From NCBI RefSeq assembly GCF_002813775.1, contig NZ_CP020370.1, positions 1,083,501 to 1,147,500 on the forward strand: DNA of 64,000 nucleotides, in the 5' to 3' direction. Every line of letters starts with the position of its first letter. Within the stretch, counting starts at the first letter, position 1. The position numbers and the translations under genes are program-made. This document shows, piece after piece, positions 29,661-38,518 of the stretch. The notes under the pieces are model-generated. The model worked only from the letters and a program-made list of their open reading frames with translations. It was not told the DNA's origin and did not search any database. This DNA is from Candidatus Thiodictyon syntrophicum (GTDB taxonomy: Bacteria > Pseudomonadota > Gammaproteobacteria > Chromatiales > Chromatiaceae).

Positions 29661-31103
29661 ATGCCCAGACGTACCAAAATCGTCGCGACTCTAGGGCCCG
29701 CCACGGACACCCCGGCGGTGATGGATGCCATCATCGCCGCGGGCGTCGATGTGGTCCGGCTCAACCTGTCCCACGACACCCACGAGCGTCACCGCGAGCG
29801 GGTGCGCCTGGTGCGTGAGCGCGCCGGGGCCGCCGACCGGGAGATCGCCATCCTGCTGGACCTGCAGGGTCCCAAGATCCGCATCGGGCGCTTCACCGAT
29901 GGCGCCATCACCCTGACCAACGGCGACCCCTTCGCCATCGACGCCGCCTGCCCCCTGATGGACGGCGACTGGACCCAGGTCGGCACCACCTACCCAGAAC
30001 TGGCGGCCGACGTGCGTGCGGGTGACATCCTGCTGCTCGACGACGGGGCCATCGAACTGCTGGCCGACGCCGTGACCGACGGGCGCATCGACTGCACCGT
30101 CGTCGTCGGCGGCAAGCTCTCCAACAACAAGGGCATCAACAAGAAGGGCGGCGGACTCTCGGCCCCGGCCCTGACGGAGAAGGACAAGGAAGACATCCAA
30201 CTCGCCGCGGAACTGCAGACGGACTATCTCGCCGTCTCCTTCGTGCGCAGCGCCGCGGATGTCGAACTGGCCCGGGAACTGCTGCGCGCGGCCGGCGGCC
30301 GGGGCGGCATCGTCGCCAAGATCGAGCGGGCGGAGGCCCTGAACGCGGTCGATGAGATCATCGAGGCATCCGATGTGATCATGGTCGCCCGCGGCGACCT
30401 GGGTGTGGAAATCGGCGACGCCAAGCTCCCGGCGGTGCAAAAGCACCTGATCCATCGCGCCCGGGAACTCAACCGGGTGGTCATCACCGCCACCCAGATG
30501 ATGCAGTCCATGATCGACAACCCCATCCCGACCCGGGCCGAGGTGTTCGACGTGGCCAACGCCGTGCTCGACGGCACCGATGCCGTCATGCTCTCCGCCG
30601 AATCATCGGTCGGGCGCTTCCCGGCCCAGGTGGTGGAGGCGCTCGACCGCATCTGCAGCGAGGCGGAGCGGCAGGTCACCCGCTCGGGGCATCGCATCGA
30701 CTCCGTGTTCGGGCGGGTCGACGAGGCCATCGCCATGGCCTCCATGTATACCGCCAATCACCTGGGCGTGAAGGCGATCGCTGCCCTCACCAAGACCGGC
30801 TCCACGGTTCGCTGGATGTCCCGGATCAGCTCCGGCATCCCTATCTATGCAATGGCAGGCGCGCCCGAGACGCGCCGTAAGATGGCGATTTTCCGTGGGG
30901 TCTACCCGGTACAGTTCGACGCGTCGAGCAAGAACGTCCACGAGGTCAACATGGAGGTGGTCGAAGACCTCAAGCGGAGCGGCACCGTACAGGACGGCGA
31001 TCTGATCATCATCACCAAGGGAGATCGCTCCGGTGTCGAAGGCCAGACCAACATCATGAAGATTATGCGCGTCGGCGAGCACAAGCTCTTGGTGCACGAC
31101 TAG
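29661..31103 (+). CDS. pyk: Pyruvate kinase
   Basis: Converts phosphoenolpyruvate and ADP to pyruvate and ATP. It has 480 residues, starting MPRRTKIVATLGPATDTPAV at ATG 29661. Signatures: RLNLSHDTHERH, MVARGDLGVEIGDAKLP and MLSAESSVGRFP. The C-terminal allosteric domain is complete. Tightly coupled to pgk. Confidence 0.96.
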   Translation: MPRRTKIVATLGPATDTPAVMDAIIAAGVDVVRLNLSHDTHERHRERVRLVRERAGAADREIAILLDLQGPKIRIGRFTDGAITLTNGDPFAIDAACPLMDGDWTQVGTTYPELAADVRAGDILLLDDGAIELLADAVTDGRIDCTVVVGGKLSNNKGINKKGGGLSAPALTEKDKEDIQLAAELQTDYLAVSFVRSAADVELARELLRAAGGRGGIVAKIERAEALNAVDEIIEASDVIMVARGDLGVEIGDAKLPAVQKHLIHRARELNRVVITATQMMQSMIDNPIPTRAEVFDVANAVLDGTDAVMLSAESSVGRFPAQVVEALDRICSEAERQVTRSGHRIDSVFGRVDEAIAMASMYTANHLGVKAIAALTKTGSTVRWMSRISSGIPIYAMAGAPETRRKMAIFRGVYPVQFDASSKNVHEVNMEVVEDLKRSGTVQDGDLIIITKGDRSGVEGQTNIMKIMRVGEHKLLVHD

Positions 31104-31170
31104 GCCCCGGTGACATTCACGCCGGCCGACTGGTCGAACAGGCCAACGAGCCAACGAGCCATCAAGCGGT

Positions 31171-31268
31171 ATGACCCCAACGGGGTCATACATACCAGCC
31201 CAGGGCAACGCCCTGGGTAAGCGGTTAGGCCTATTGACTCAGCCCTGAAAGGGCGTGACATAAGATAT
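31171..31268. repeat. Multi-hairpin intergenic repeat, copy 2 (short)
   Basis: GACCCCAACGGGGTC, CAGCCCAGGGCAACGCCCTG..., then AGCCCTGAAAGGGCGTGACAT; the mirrored second half is missing. It lies between pyk and fba. Confidence 0.8.
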
Positions 31269-31327
31269 AGCGCACGCCATCCATCAACCACCATCACGAA
31301 CCCTGATCACACAACGAGGAGAACCCC

Positions 31328-32392
31328 ATGGCCTTGATTTCAATGCGTCAACTGCTGGACCACGCCGCCGAGCACGGCTACGGCGTCCCGGCCTTCAACG
31401 TCAATAACCTGGAGCAGATGCGCGCCATGATGCAGGCCGCCCACGAGACCGACTCCCCGGTCATCGTGCAGGCCAGCGCCGGCGCCCGCAAGTATGCCGG
31501 CGCCCCCTTCCTGCGCCACCTGATCCTGGCCGCCATCGAAGAGTGGCCGCATATCCCGGTGTGTATGCACCAGGACCACGGCACCTCCGCCGCCATCTGC
31601 CAGCGCTCCATCCAACTGGGCTTCTCCTCCGTCATGATGGACGGCTCACTGCAGGAAGACGGCAAGACCCCCGCCTCCTACGACTACAACGTGGACGTGA
31701 CCAAGACCGTGGTCGCCATGTCGCACGCCTGCGGCGTCTCGGTCGAGGGCGAACTGGGCTGTCTGGGATCGCTTGAAACCGGCCAGGCCGGCGAAGAAGA
31801 CGGCGTCGGCGCCGAGGGCACGCTGGACCACAGCCAGTTGCTCACCGACCCCGAGGAGGCCGCTGACTTCGTCGCCAAGACCAAGGTCGACGCGCTCGCC
31901 ATCGCCATCGGCACCTCCCACGGCGCCTACAAATTCACCCGCCCGCCCACGGGTGACATCCTGGCCATCCAGCGCATCAAGGAGATCAACGCCCGCATCC
32001 CCAACACCCACCTGGTCATGCACGGTTCTTCGTCCGTGCCCCAGGAGTGGCTCGCCATCATCAACAAGTTCGGCGGCGACATGGGCGAGACCTATGGCGT
32101 ACCGGTCGCCGAGATCGTCGAAGGCATCAAGCACGGCGTGCGCAAGATCAACATCGACACCGATCTGCGTATGGCCTCCACCGGCGCCATCCGCCAGTTC
32201 TTCGCCGAACACCCGAAGGAATTCGACCCCCGCAAGTACCTGGCCGTCGCCACCAAGGCCATGTACGGCATCTGCAAGGCCCGCTATGAAGCCTTCGGCA
32301 CCGCCGGCTGGGCCAGCAAGATCACGCCCCTGTCGCTGGAGGTCATGACCAACCGCTATGCCAAGGGCGAGTTGGACCCCAAGATCAACTAG
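31328..32392 (+). CDS. fba: Fructose-bisphosphate aldolase, class II (Calvin-cycle type)
   Basis: Zinc-dependent aldolase forming fructose-1,6-bisphosphate (and probably sedoheptulose-1,7-bisphosphate). It has 354 residues. Metal and substrate motifs: [36 protein letters not shown], and the late [11 protein letters not shown]. The RBS is GAGGAGAA. Last gene of the carbon cluster, closed by a strong terminator. Confidence 0.97.
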   Translation: MALISMRQLLDHAAEHGYGVPAFNVNNLEQMRAMMQAAHETDSPVIVQASAGARKYAGAPFLRHLILAAIEEWPHIPVCMHQDHGTSAAICQRSIQLGFSSVMMDGSLQEDGKTPASYDYNVDVTKTVVAMSHACGVSVEGELGCLGSLETGQAGEEDGVGAEGTLDHSQLLTDPEEAADFVAKTKVDALAIAIGTSHGAYKFTRPPTGDILAIQRIKEINARIPNTHLVMHGSSSVPQEWLAIINKFGGDMGETYGVPVAEIVEGIKHGVRKINIDTDLRMASTGAIRQFFAEHPKEFDPRKYLAVATKAMYGICKARYEAFGTAGWASKITPLSLEVMTNRYAKGELDPKIN

Positions 32393-32393
32393 A

Positions 32394-32451
32394 CCTTTTT
32401 TCGGCTAGCGCCGAAAAAAGATGGGGGCGCCTGCGGGCGCCCTTTTTTTTG
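32394..32451 (+). terminator. Double terminator after fba
   Basis: First hairpin TTTTTTCGGCTAGCGCCGAA with flanking A/T runs (usable on both strands), then GGGCGCCTGCGGGCGCCC followed by eight T residues. A textbook rho-independent terminator starting right at the fba stop. Confidence 0.93.
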
Positions 32452-32493
32452 CTTGAGGGTCGCGTCCTGCGCTTGTGGCGCTGCTGCGGTTGC

Positions 32494-32690
32494 ATACCGA
32501 CCCCAACGGGGTCGAACATACCAGCCCAGGGCAACGCCCTGGGTTAGCGTTGTTTTTTTCGGTCTAGCCCTGAAAGGGCGTGACATAACGGCGGAATTGC
32601 CTATGTCACGCCCTTTCAGGGCTGGGGTCGGTTATCCCTCATACCCAGGGCGTTGCCCTGGGCTGATATATCGCGCCCCTTCGGGGCTTG
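32494..32690. repeat. Multi-hairpin intergenic repeat, copy 3 (full length)
   Basis: Complete mirror-symmetric version: GACCCCAACGGGGTC, CAGCCCAGGGCAACGCCCTG, CCCTGAAAGGGCGTGACATA, then the reverse ATGTCACGCCCTTTCAGGG, CCCAGGGCGTTGCCCTGGG and a final CGCCCCTTCGGGGC hairpin. About 197 bases. Confidence 0.85.
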
Positions 32691-32785
32691 AGCGGCGCAA
32701 GATCAGGCGAAATAAGGTACTGGCCGCTTGACCTCGAGGTGTGACACACTTTGCTGCGTCACGAAGCCATGACCGAGCGAGCACC

Positions 32786-33166
32786 ATGCAGCCCACCGCC
32801 GACAACACTCGACCGCCCTTCGACTTCAGCAAGCTCAAGGCCCGGTGGGCGCGGGAGCAGGCAGAAACCAGCGCCGAATCCAGTCGGCTGCGTGACCAAG
32901 TCAGCCGCGAAGTGCCGCCGATCCTGCGTCGCTACGGTGTGGGCCGCGCCTATTTGTTTGGCTCCATCGCCGAAGGTCGCGCCCATGCGCGCTCGGACGT
33001 CGACTTACTGGTCATGGATGTCCCCGCGGCGATCTACTGGGACCTGCGGCACGATCTGGAACAGGCCCTGGGCCGACCGCTGGACCTGCTGACCCAGGAC
33101 GATGACCCGGTGTTGGTCGGAAAGATCATCGCCCGCGGAGAGTTGATCGATGGCCCGCACCCCTGA
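32786..33166 (+). CDS. MNT-type nucleotidyltransferase antitoxin
   Basis: A 126-residue minimal nucleotidyltransferase. The signature LFGSIAEGRAHARSDVDLLV is the GSx10DxD motif of the MNT/MntA family. In the MntA-HepT system the antitoxin AMPylates its HEPN partner. It starts at ATG 32786 and overlaps the following HEPN gene by 17 bases, the usual two-gene arrangement. Confidence 0.88.
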   Translation: MQPTADNTRPPFDFSKLKARWAREQAETSAESSRLRDQVSREVPPILRRYGVGRAYLFGSIAEGRAHARSDVDLLVMDVPAAIYWDLRHDLEQALGRPLDLLTQDDDPVLVGKIIARGELIDGPHP

Positions 33167-33632
33167 ACTGCTGTGCGCCGATGTCCGCGACGAACTGGCC
33201 AAGATCGCGCGTCTGGAACAGATCTTCTCCAGCGCCGAACACTATCTGATCTGCGAGGCGCAGGCAGTGGGCGACTATGATCGCGGCGCCATCGGGTACC
33301 TGCTGCACAACTTCTACAACGGCTGCGAGAACATCTTTCGCGCCATTGCCGCCTATTTCGAGAACGACCTCGGCCGCGACACCTGGCACGCCGACCTGCT
33401 GCGACGCATGCGCCTTGCGGTCCCCGGCCATCGCCCGGCGGTCATTGACGACGAACTCTATCGCCTGCTGGACGACTTCCGCGCGTTTCGCCACGTCTTC
33501 CGCAATTGCTATACCTTTGAGCTCGACTGGGAGCGGGAGCGCCTGGTCGCCTCCCGCTTGCGGCGCGCCGCGGCCCTGCTGCATGAGCAGGTCAACGATT
33601 TCCTTGCCGGGATCGAGGGACTGGAACCCTGA
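33150..33632 (+). CDS. HEPN-domain (HepT-like) toxin
   Basis: A 160-residue helical protein, partner of the preceding MNT gene. The motif DDFRAFRHVFRNCYTFELDW is that of the HepT-like group, where the R...H pair forms the RNase site. The predicted role is an RNase toxin neutralised by the nucleotidyltransferase; toxicity is inferred from the family. It ends convergently with a truncated vapC. Confidence 0.87.
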   Translation: MARTPELLCADVRDELAKIARLEQIFSSAEHYLICEAQAVGDYDRGAIGYLLHNFYNGCENIFRAIAAYFENDLGRDTWHADLLRRMRLAVPGHRPAVIDDELYRLLDDFRAFRHVFRNCYTFELDWERERLVASRLRRAAALLHEQVNDFLAGIEGLEP

Positions 33633-33753
33633 CTCGACCCCGGACCGTCTCAGGATTCCGCACGCGCGATGTCCGTCTGGGAAAAGTCATCGCCTCGCGC
33701 TCAGGTTCCCTGAAGGTAATGGCCACGACAGCGGAGGTATCGACAACGATCAT
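33592..33753 (-). pseudogene. VapC-type PIN toxin, truncated to its N-terminus
   Basis: Starts MIVVDTSAVVAITFREPERE, the beginning of a PIN domain with the first catalytic Asp. After about 24 residues similarity ends, and the frame stops at 53 residues instead of about 130. Its ATG overlaps the antitoxin stop (ATGA), so it was once the toxin of that operon. Truncated at the junction with the HepT gene. Confidence 0.75.
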
Positions 33754-34151
33754 TGCGGCAGCCCGTGCTCGTCCCATGCGAGCGGGTCCCAGGCGTCCAC
33801 CCGGTCCGGAATCCGGTCGATCTGCGTCAGCAATGCCGCCATACGGCCAAAGGCTTCAATGTCCCCTTGCGCCTGGCTGATCAGAGCGTTGCCCTCTTTC
33901 AGCGGTGCGCCGGAGAGTGCCTGCGCCAGTTCTGCACGCAGGCGCGTATGGTCCTCGTCGAGGGCACGCAGCCGCTCAAAGAGGGCAATGTCGATGAGTG
34001 CCGCGACCCGCTTACCACTCTTCGTTATCACCACCGAGTCACCGCGGTACTGGATCTGGTCGAGCAACTCCCCGAGATTCTGCCGGACCATCATCGCCGG
34101 GGCCTCACGGACCATATCAATTACCTCAATCGCTGTGATTGCGCCAATCAT
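33750..34151 (-). CDS. Phd/YefM-type antitoxin with C-terminal extension
   Basis: A protein of about 133 residues. The Phd-like core is MMVRQNLGELLDQIQYRG and DSVVITKSGKRVAALIDIAL, preceded by about 17 residues and followed by a longer tail ending in DPLAWDEHGLPQ. It is the antitoxin of a now defective pair, because only the first residues of the PIN toxin remain. The start ATG 34151 is uncertain; a downstream ATG is possible. Confidence 0.8.
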   Translation of the reverse strand: MIGAITAIEVIDMVREAPAMMVRQNLGELLDQIQYRGDSVVITKSGKRVAALIDIALFERLRALDEDHTRLRAELAQALSGAPLKEGNALISQAQGDIEAFGRMAALLTQIDRIPDRVDAWDPLAWDEHGLPQ

Positions 34152-34340
34152 AGACGCCGCCTTACACCGGGGCAAGTGACGTACTGCGACCCCGGTCGCT
34201 CAAGCGGTGCCGCGCAGGTGGTCGCCCAACTGGAAACCGGATCGGCGCAGGGTTCGCGCCACGCGGCCTTTCTTGCCGACCGCAAGGCGCGGTGCTAACG
34301 TGCCATCGAACAGGGCGAAGACGCGAGACCGCTACGGGCC

Positions 34341-34480
34341 TCTCGTTCCCGCGCTCCAGCGTGGGAATGCCGCGCGGGCGCTCCGCGTCCCGTTTGGTTA
34401 CTGGACGCGGAGCGCCCGCTCTTGCTCCCCTGCTTCCGCGTGGGAGCAAGCAACGCTTAACTTAACGGCATTGGCTTGTA
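34341..34480. repeat. Intergenic repeat family 'TCTCGTTCCC', copy 1
   Basis: Begins TCTCGTTCCCGCGCTCC and holds an inverted pair GGGCGCTCCGCGTCC / GGACGCGGAGCGCCC. It ends with TTAACGGCATTGGCTTGTAG. A second copy lies at 57081-57220 with the same order of blocks, including the tail. Confidence 0.8.
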
Positions 34481-34615
34481 GCCTAGGTCCGGCAGTTGCT
34501 CACGCCAAGGCGCCAAGCTCGCCAAGAAATACAATAGGGTAGCTCCAGCACCCAGATCGCCCGCCGGGTGAATCGCTCGGCGAAAACTCAACCCAACGTT
34601 GTAAGGTAACCGTCC

Positions 34616-35053
34616 ATGCTGACCATTGTTGCCGTCAGGGCGATTCCCCCAGCGACCATTGAATTGGACCTCTCCGACGGGAAAACCCTGACCATTGATG
34701 CGACCGGGATCATCGGCTCCAGCGGCTACGAACCGCTGACTGCTCCCGACCAGTTTGCGGCTGTTGTCGTATCTGACTGGGGTCACGGCATCGAATGGCA
34801 AGCGATCGACCAGGGGCTCTCCATCGAGGCATTGATCCGCCTGGCTCGCGAGCAGTCCGGCACCGCCTTCCCCACGGCCGATTTCAATACCTGGATGAAG
34901 CGCAATGGACTCACGCTCACTACCGCCGCCCAAGCCCTGGGCCTCTCCCGCCGCACCATCATCTATTACAACACCGGCCAGAAGCCCATCCCCATCTATA
35001 TCGGATTAGCCTGCGAGGGATGGGAGGCACGCAACCGCCGCCAGGCCGCATAG
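34616..35053 (+). CDS. DUF2442-like protein with C-terminal helix-turn-helix
   Basis: A 145-residue protein. The N-terminal half (VAVRAIPPATIELDLSDGKT ... WGHGIEWQAIDQGLSIEALI) matches DUF2442. The C-terminal half (GLTLTTAAQALGLSRRTIIY) is a helix-turn-helix. DUF2442 proteins often act as antitoxins beside a DUF4160 toxin. No such partner is seen next to it, so it is an orphan or an independent regulator. Confidence 0.75.
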   Translation: MLTIVAVRAIPPATIELDLSDGKTLTIDATGIIGSSGYEPLTAPDQFAAVVVSDWGHGIEWQAIDQGLSIEALIRLAREQSGTAFPTADFNTWMKRNGLTLTTAAQALGLSRRTIIYYNTGQKPIPIYIGLACEGWEARNRRQAA

Positions 35054-35074
35054 ACCCGGCCCCTCCTGCTTTTC

Positions 35075-35425
35075 CTATGCGGCTTCCAGTACGCGCATTT
35101 CGATATGCAAGCCGGCCGCCGAAGCCATATTGACCAGGGCATCCAGACCGAACAGGTCGATCTTACCGCGCACCAGGTCCGAAACGCGAGGTTGCGTGAC
35201 ACCGAACAGCTTGGCGGCCTGCGCCTGACTCATGCCGGTGCGGGCAATATGTTCTTTCAAAGCCATCATCAGAGCCGAGCGGAGCTTCATGTTTTCGGCT
35301 TCCGCAGGGGTGTCCTCAATGGCATCCCATACGCTGGAAAATCGTTCCCTCGGCCAGTGATCTAAATGAGCCTCAGAATCGTTGATCTGTTGGAATTTCA
35401 GCGAGATAGAGTTAAAATGGCGCAT
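35075..35425 (-). CDS. HigA-like XRE antitoxin, 5' end replaced by IS sequence
   Basis: The core SSVWDAIEDTPAEAENMKLR ... SQAQAAKLFGVTQPRVSDLV is the helix-turn-helix antitoxin of HigB-type pairs. The IS1380-type element has inserted in codon 5, so the first 25 residues (MRHFNSISLKFQQINDSEAH...) are now encoded by the IS end in the same frame. The lost original start, MIKE, is still readable at 38189-38200. The protein may still be made, as a fusion, if the IS end provides a promoter. The core is intact. Confidence 0.83.
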   Translation of the reverse strand: MRHFNSISLKFQQINDSEAHLDHWPRERFSSVWDAIEDTPAEAENMKLRSALMMALKEHIARTGMSQAQAAKLFGVTQPRVSDLVRGKIDLFGLDALVNMASAAGLHIEMRVLEAA

Positions 35426-35673
35426 TCCTGAGACTCACTCCGCAGGTGACATGGTGCGACGGCTCATCATTGCGAAATCCGAGGCTGATTTTACTTCCCA
35501 CGCGGGATTGGGACTGATCGGGATGGCGATTAGTCAGCACACCGACCTGGCGAAAGATGCGACCGCAGCGGCGCCGGCCCGGAGCGATGCCATACCGCAT
35601 GTCAAGATCCTGACTAGCTACATCGGGCTGCTGTGTTTGGGCAAGAGCGATTTTGAAGCGATCACGGCGTTCC

Positions 35674-36836
35674 GGCACTGGTTCAGTTTGGTTCTTCCTT
35701 ATCCTTATGTTTTTGTAGTATTTTTATAACCTGGGCTGTCGAACTCTAAGGACCTCATCCCACGAGAGTCCCTGCTGGAGAATCCCCAGAGCCACCGCAG
35801 GAACCTGTTTTGTCGTGAAGTGGCTGCGAATAAAGTTATGGACAATCCACAACATATCCAATGTTCTTTGCAAACCAGAAATGCTCTTCGCGTACGTATT
35901 CGTTCGGCGGCGATAAGCAGAATTCTTTCGCCGAAATGAAGCGTTCGATGCTTCCAAATGATTAGCATGAATATCGGCTGGCGTCACATCTTGATCGGTT
36001 TCTGGATGCTCCGGATGAGGGGTTTCGTATTTGGGACGCGAGTGCCCCGTTCTATCAGTTCCTTTCCCTTTATTCTTAAGGCGCACCTTCACACCGCGAC
36101 GAAGCACTTTCGGTGGGCGGCCGCGTTTTCCGGTTCGCAATACTTCGTGGCAAATTTCAAACAGGAGATTGCCATACCGACGTTCCCCGTCGGTGACTAG
36201 AGTGACATCGCCAGTACGCAGGATGACATCTCTAAGTATTTGTATGGCATATGAAAATAGGCTGCGATCCTTTTTCCCGCACTGAAGCGCCCAGATAAAT
36301 CGACTTGCCCTTTCCATCAGTACGATCGTCCAGCCTTCACAATCCTCCGGGGGGACATTCCTATTCACTTTCGTATAAAGCTCATCACCTTCGATCAGTT
36401 GCTCAATAAAGGTGTGCGTCAGGGCATATATGACCAGCACATCCTTGCAATCGGCCAGGCGACGCTCCCATAGGAGCAACGTATTCTTCGCAATCGCGAA
36501 GGCCCGGCAGGCGGCGTTCAAGCCGATCCCCTCAGTGCGCGTTTTGAGCACTTGAATGATGAAGCTGGTCGGTTTCCTGAGCCCCTCGATAAGGGTGGCT
36601 TTGGTCTCGGAAAAGAGCCTATTGCAACTTTGACATCGCCACAGCAAACGCGTACCGTTATGACCGGTTTGATACGTCTTGTGATGCCGACAATTCTGTG
36701 AATTGCAATGAGGGCATGTCCATTGTCCGTTCAAGAAGTTCTCACTTATTCAAAAAGTGACGGAAACCCGCGCCGAACTAGATATATTACATATATTTCA
36801 ATGTCTTGTAAACAGGAATTAAACTGAACCAGTGCC
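35674..36836 (-). mobile_element. Low-GC insertion sequence nested in IS1380 copy 1
   Basis: 1163 bases bounded by inverted repeats GGCACTGGTTCAGTTT (left) and its complement at the right end, with one transposase. Base composition is strikingly AT-richer than the surroundings. Compared with copy 2, 10 target bases (GGCAGGACCC) between the flanks are absent and no target duplication is seen. Confidence 0.85.
35724..36734 (-). CDS. DDE transposase with zinc ribbon (IS1/IS6-like, family uncertain)
   Basis: A 336-residue transposase. The N-terminal zinc ribbon (CPHCNSQNCRHHKTYQ ... CQSCNRLF) is followed by a helix-turn-helix and a DDE core: EGDELYTKVNR, VTDGERRYGNL and HLEASNASFRRKNSAYRR. No ATG is available; a TTG at 36734 is the best start. 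The zinc ribbon plus compact DDE layout recalls single-ORF IS1 relatives, while the terminal repeat GGCACTG recalls IS6 ends; I cannot decide. Confidence 0.8.
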   Translation of the reverse strand: MNGQWTCPHCNSQNCRHHKTYQTGHNGTRLLWRCQSCNRLFSETKATLIEGLRKPTSFIIQVLKTRTEGIGLNAACRAFAIAKNTLLLWERRLADCKDVLVIYALTHTFIEQLIEGDELYTKVNRNVPPEDCEGWTIVLMERASRFIWALQCGKKDRSLFSYAIQILRDVILRTGDVTLVTDGERRYGNLLFEICHEVLRTGKRGRPPKVLRRGVKVRLKNKGKGTDRTGHSRPKYETPHPEHPETDQDVTPADIHANHLEASNASFRRKNSAYRRRTNTYAKSISGLQRTLDMLWIVHNFIRSHFTTKQVPAVALGILQQGLSWDEVLRVRQPRL

Positions 36837-38196
36837 GTATTTCGCTGAGGCGTTGGATGTCGACCAAGTTCCCTCGGCCGTCACGTTGCGCCAACGCCTT
36901 GATACCCACGCGGCGGCGCTCATGGCGCCGATCATCGAGGCATCCATCGCGTTTCTGCAGCGTATCGCGGCACCGATTACGCCCCTGGCCAATGGTCTGG
37001 TCGCACTGGATGCGGATGTCACCCCGTTGAACAACGCCAAGACCAAGAAAGAGGGGGTGTCGCGCACCTACAAGGGTGACGACGGGTTCGCCCCGATGGC
37101 CGCCTATCTGGGCCAGGAGGGGTACTGCTTGGAGTGGGAGTTGCGGGCCGGTAGCCAGCACTGCCAGAAGGACACCCCCGCGTTGCTGGAGCGGGTGCTG
37201 ACGCGGGCCCGCCGGCTGACCGCGCTGCCGTTGCTGCTGCGCCTGGACAGCGGCAATGACGCGCTCGACAACATCGCGACGGTCATCGCGCACAATGAGG
37301 CGCACCCGGACGCCGCCCCGGTGCACTACCTGATCAAGTGGAACCCGCGCCAAGAAAGTCCAACGCAGTGGCTGACTTACGCCGAGGAGTACGGCGACTG
37401 GAGCACGCCGCGCCCGGGTAAGCGGGTGGCCCTGTTCGAGGTGCGCGACACCCGCTTTCTGGACGGATACGAATACCCGCTGCGCCGCGTCATGCGCGTC
37501 ATCGAGTGCACCATCGACAAGCATGGTCAGCACCTCCTGATTCCCGACATTGAAATCGAAGGCTGGTGGAGCAGCCTGGAATTCGATGAGGAAACCATCA
37601 TTGCGCTCTATGCCGACCATGCCACCTCCGAACAATTCCACAGCGAATTTAAGACCGACCTGGACATTGAGCGACTCCCCTCAGGAAAGTTTGCGACCAA
37701 CGCACTGGTGTTAGCCTGTGCCGCATTCGCCTACAACATCCTGCGCTGGATCGGTCAGACCGGTCTCTTGGGCCCGGATGCCCCGCCCCGCCACCCGGCG
37801 AAGCGGCGACGCCTGCGCACCGTGATGCAGGAACTGATGTACGTTGCCGCCCGCCTGATCGTCACCGGCCGCCGCCTCAAACTGGCCTTCGGCTATGGTT
37901 GCCGGATCGTCCCTGTCTTCCGTCGCTTGTACGCCCAATTGGCCGGTCCCTAATCCCTGCGACGGATGCAGTGCGGCCCGCTTGCCGCCGTGCGATGCGC
38001 GCGGTGGACTCACCCTATTGGTTAACGTATGCGGTCGATCCCCGGCATGCGTCACTCCAGCTCAAAATTGACGCAGCGGCGACCCTCTCGCGACCGCTGG
38101 CCTACTGTTACGCCGCGAATCTCGACTCCAACCCCTTTGGTAGCCGTTTGTCGGAGTAGGGCACCGTACTAGTTCACGGATTCAGGCGTTCCTTAA

Positions 38197-38409
38197 TCAT
38201 AAATTCAGCTCTTTCAGCAACTTCCGGTAACGTTTCTCGGCTAAGTCCAGGTCCGGCTTGCTGGTCTTCTGCGTCTTCTTCTGGAAGCAGTGCAGCACAT
38301 AGACCGCGTCCGCGAGCTTCACCACATAGACGATCCGGAACGCGCCGGCAGCGTCCCGAACACGAATTTCCTGCACCCCAGGTCCGATAGTTGTTATCGG
38401 CTTCTATTG
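38197..38409 (-). pseudogene. HigB/RelE-type toxin remnant (C-terminal part)
   Basis: Reads KPITTIGPGVQEIRVRDAAG, FRIVYVVKLADAVYVLHCFQ, KKTQKTSKPDLDLAEKRYRK and LLKELNL, the phage Gp49/HigB-like toxin family. A TAG stands immediately upstream of KPI and the expected N-terminus is not recognisable in 38410-38513, so the gene is broken at its 5' side. Its TGA overlaps the original HigA ATG (ATGA) before the IS insertion. Confidence 0.75.
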
Positions 38410-38518
38410 TCTAAGCCCGGCGCCAGGCCATGGCCCTGGAGGCGGCTCGAGTGGCCAAAGCTGGCGCCTTGCTGTACGTCGCCAAACATATTTCCTAGCC
38501 GAACTATACAATATTTTC

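Larger units (their letters stand above)
35451..37953 (+). pseudogene. IS1380-family transposase, interrupted
   Basis: N-terminal fragment MVRRLIIAKSEADFTSHAGL... to ITAFR (35451-35674), then the inserted IS, then PYFAEALDVDQVPSAVTL... to the end at 37953. The two pieces are nearly identical to the intact transposase of copy 2, including ALDADVTPLNNAKTKKEGV and FHSEFKTDLDIERLPSGKF. A few codons of the target are missing at the junction. Non-functional. Confidence 0.9.
35348..38186 (+). mobile_element. IS1380-type element, copy 1, interrupted by another IS
   Basis: The ends match the intact copy at 38519: left CCTCGGCCAGTGATCTAA, right ...TTCACGGATTCAGG (imperfect inverted repeats). The 5-base target duplication CGTTC is at 35343-35347 and 38187-38191. 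Removing the element restores the HigA start codon and reading frame. It is split at 35674-36836 by a low-GC IS. Confidence 0.9.

Noticed and set aside
34162-34449. 95-codon minus-strand frame over the TCTCGTTCCC repeat
   Set aside because: Translated repeat sequence; the same arrangement occurs at 57081 in a different context.
36832-37953. Independent transposase gene starting at 36832
   Set aside because: It is the C-terminal part of interrupted IS1380 transposase copy 1.
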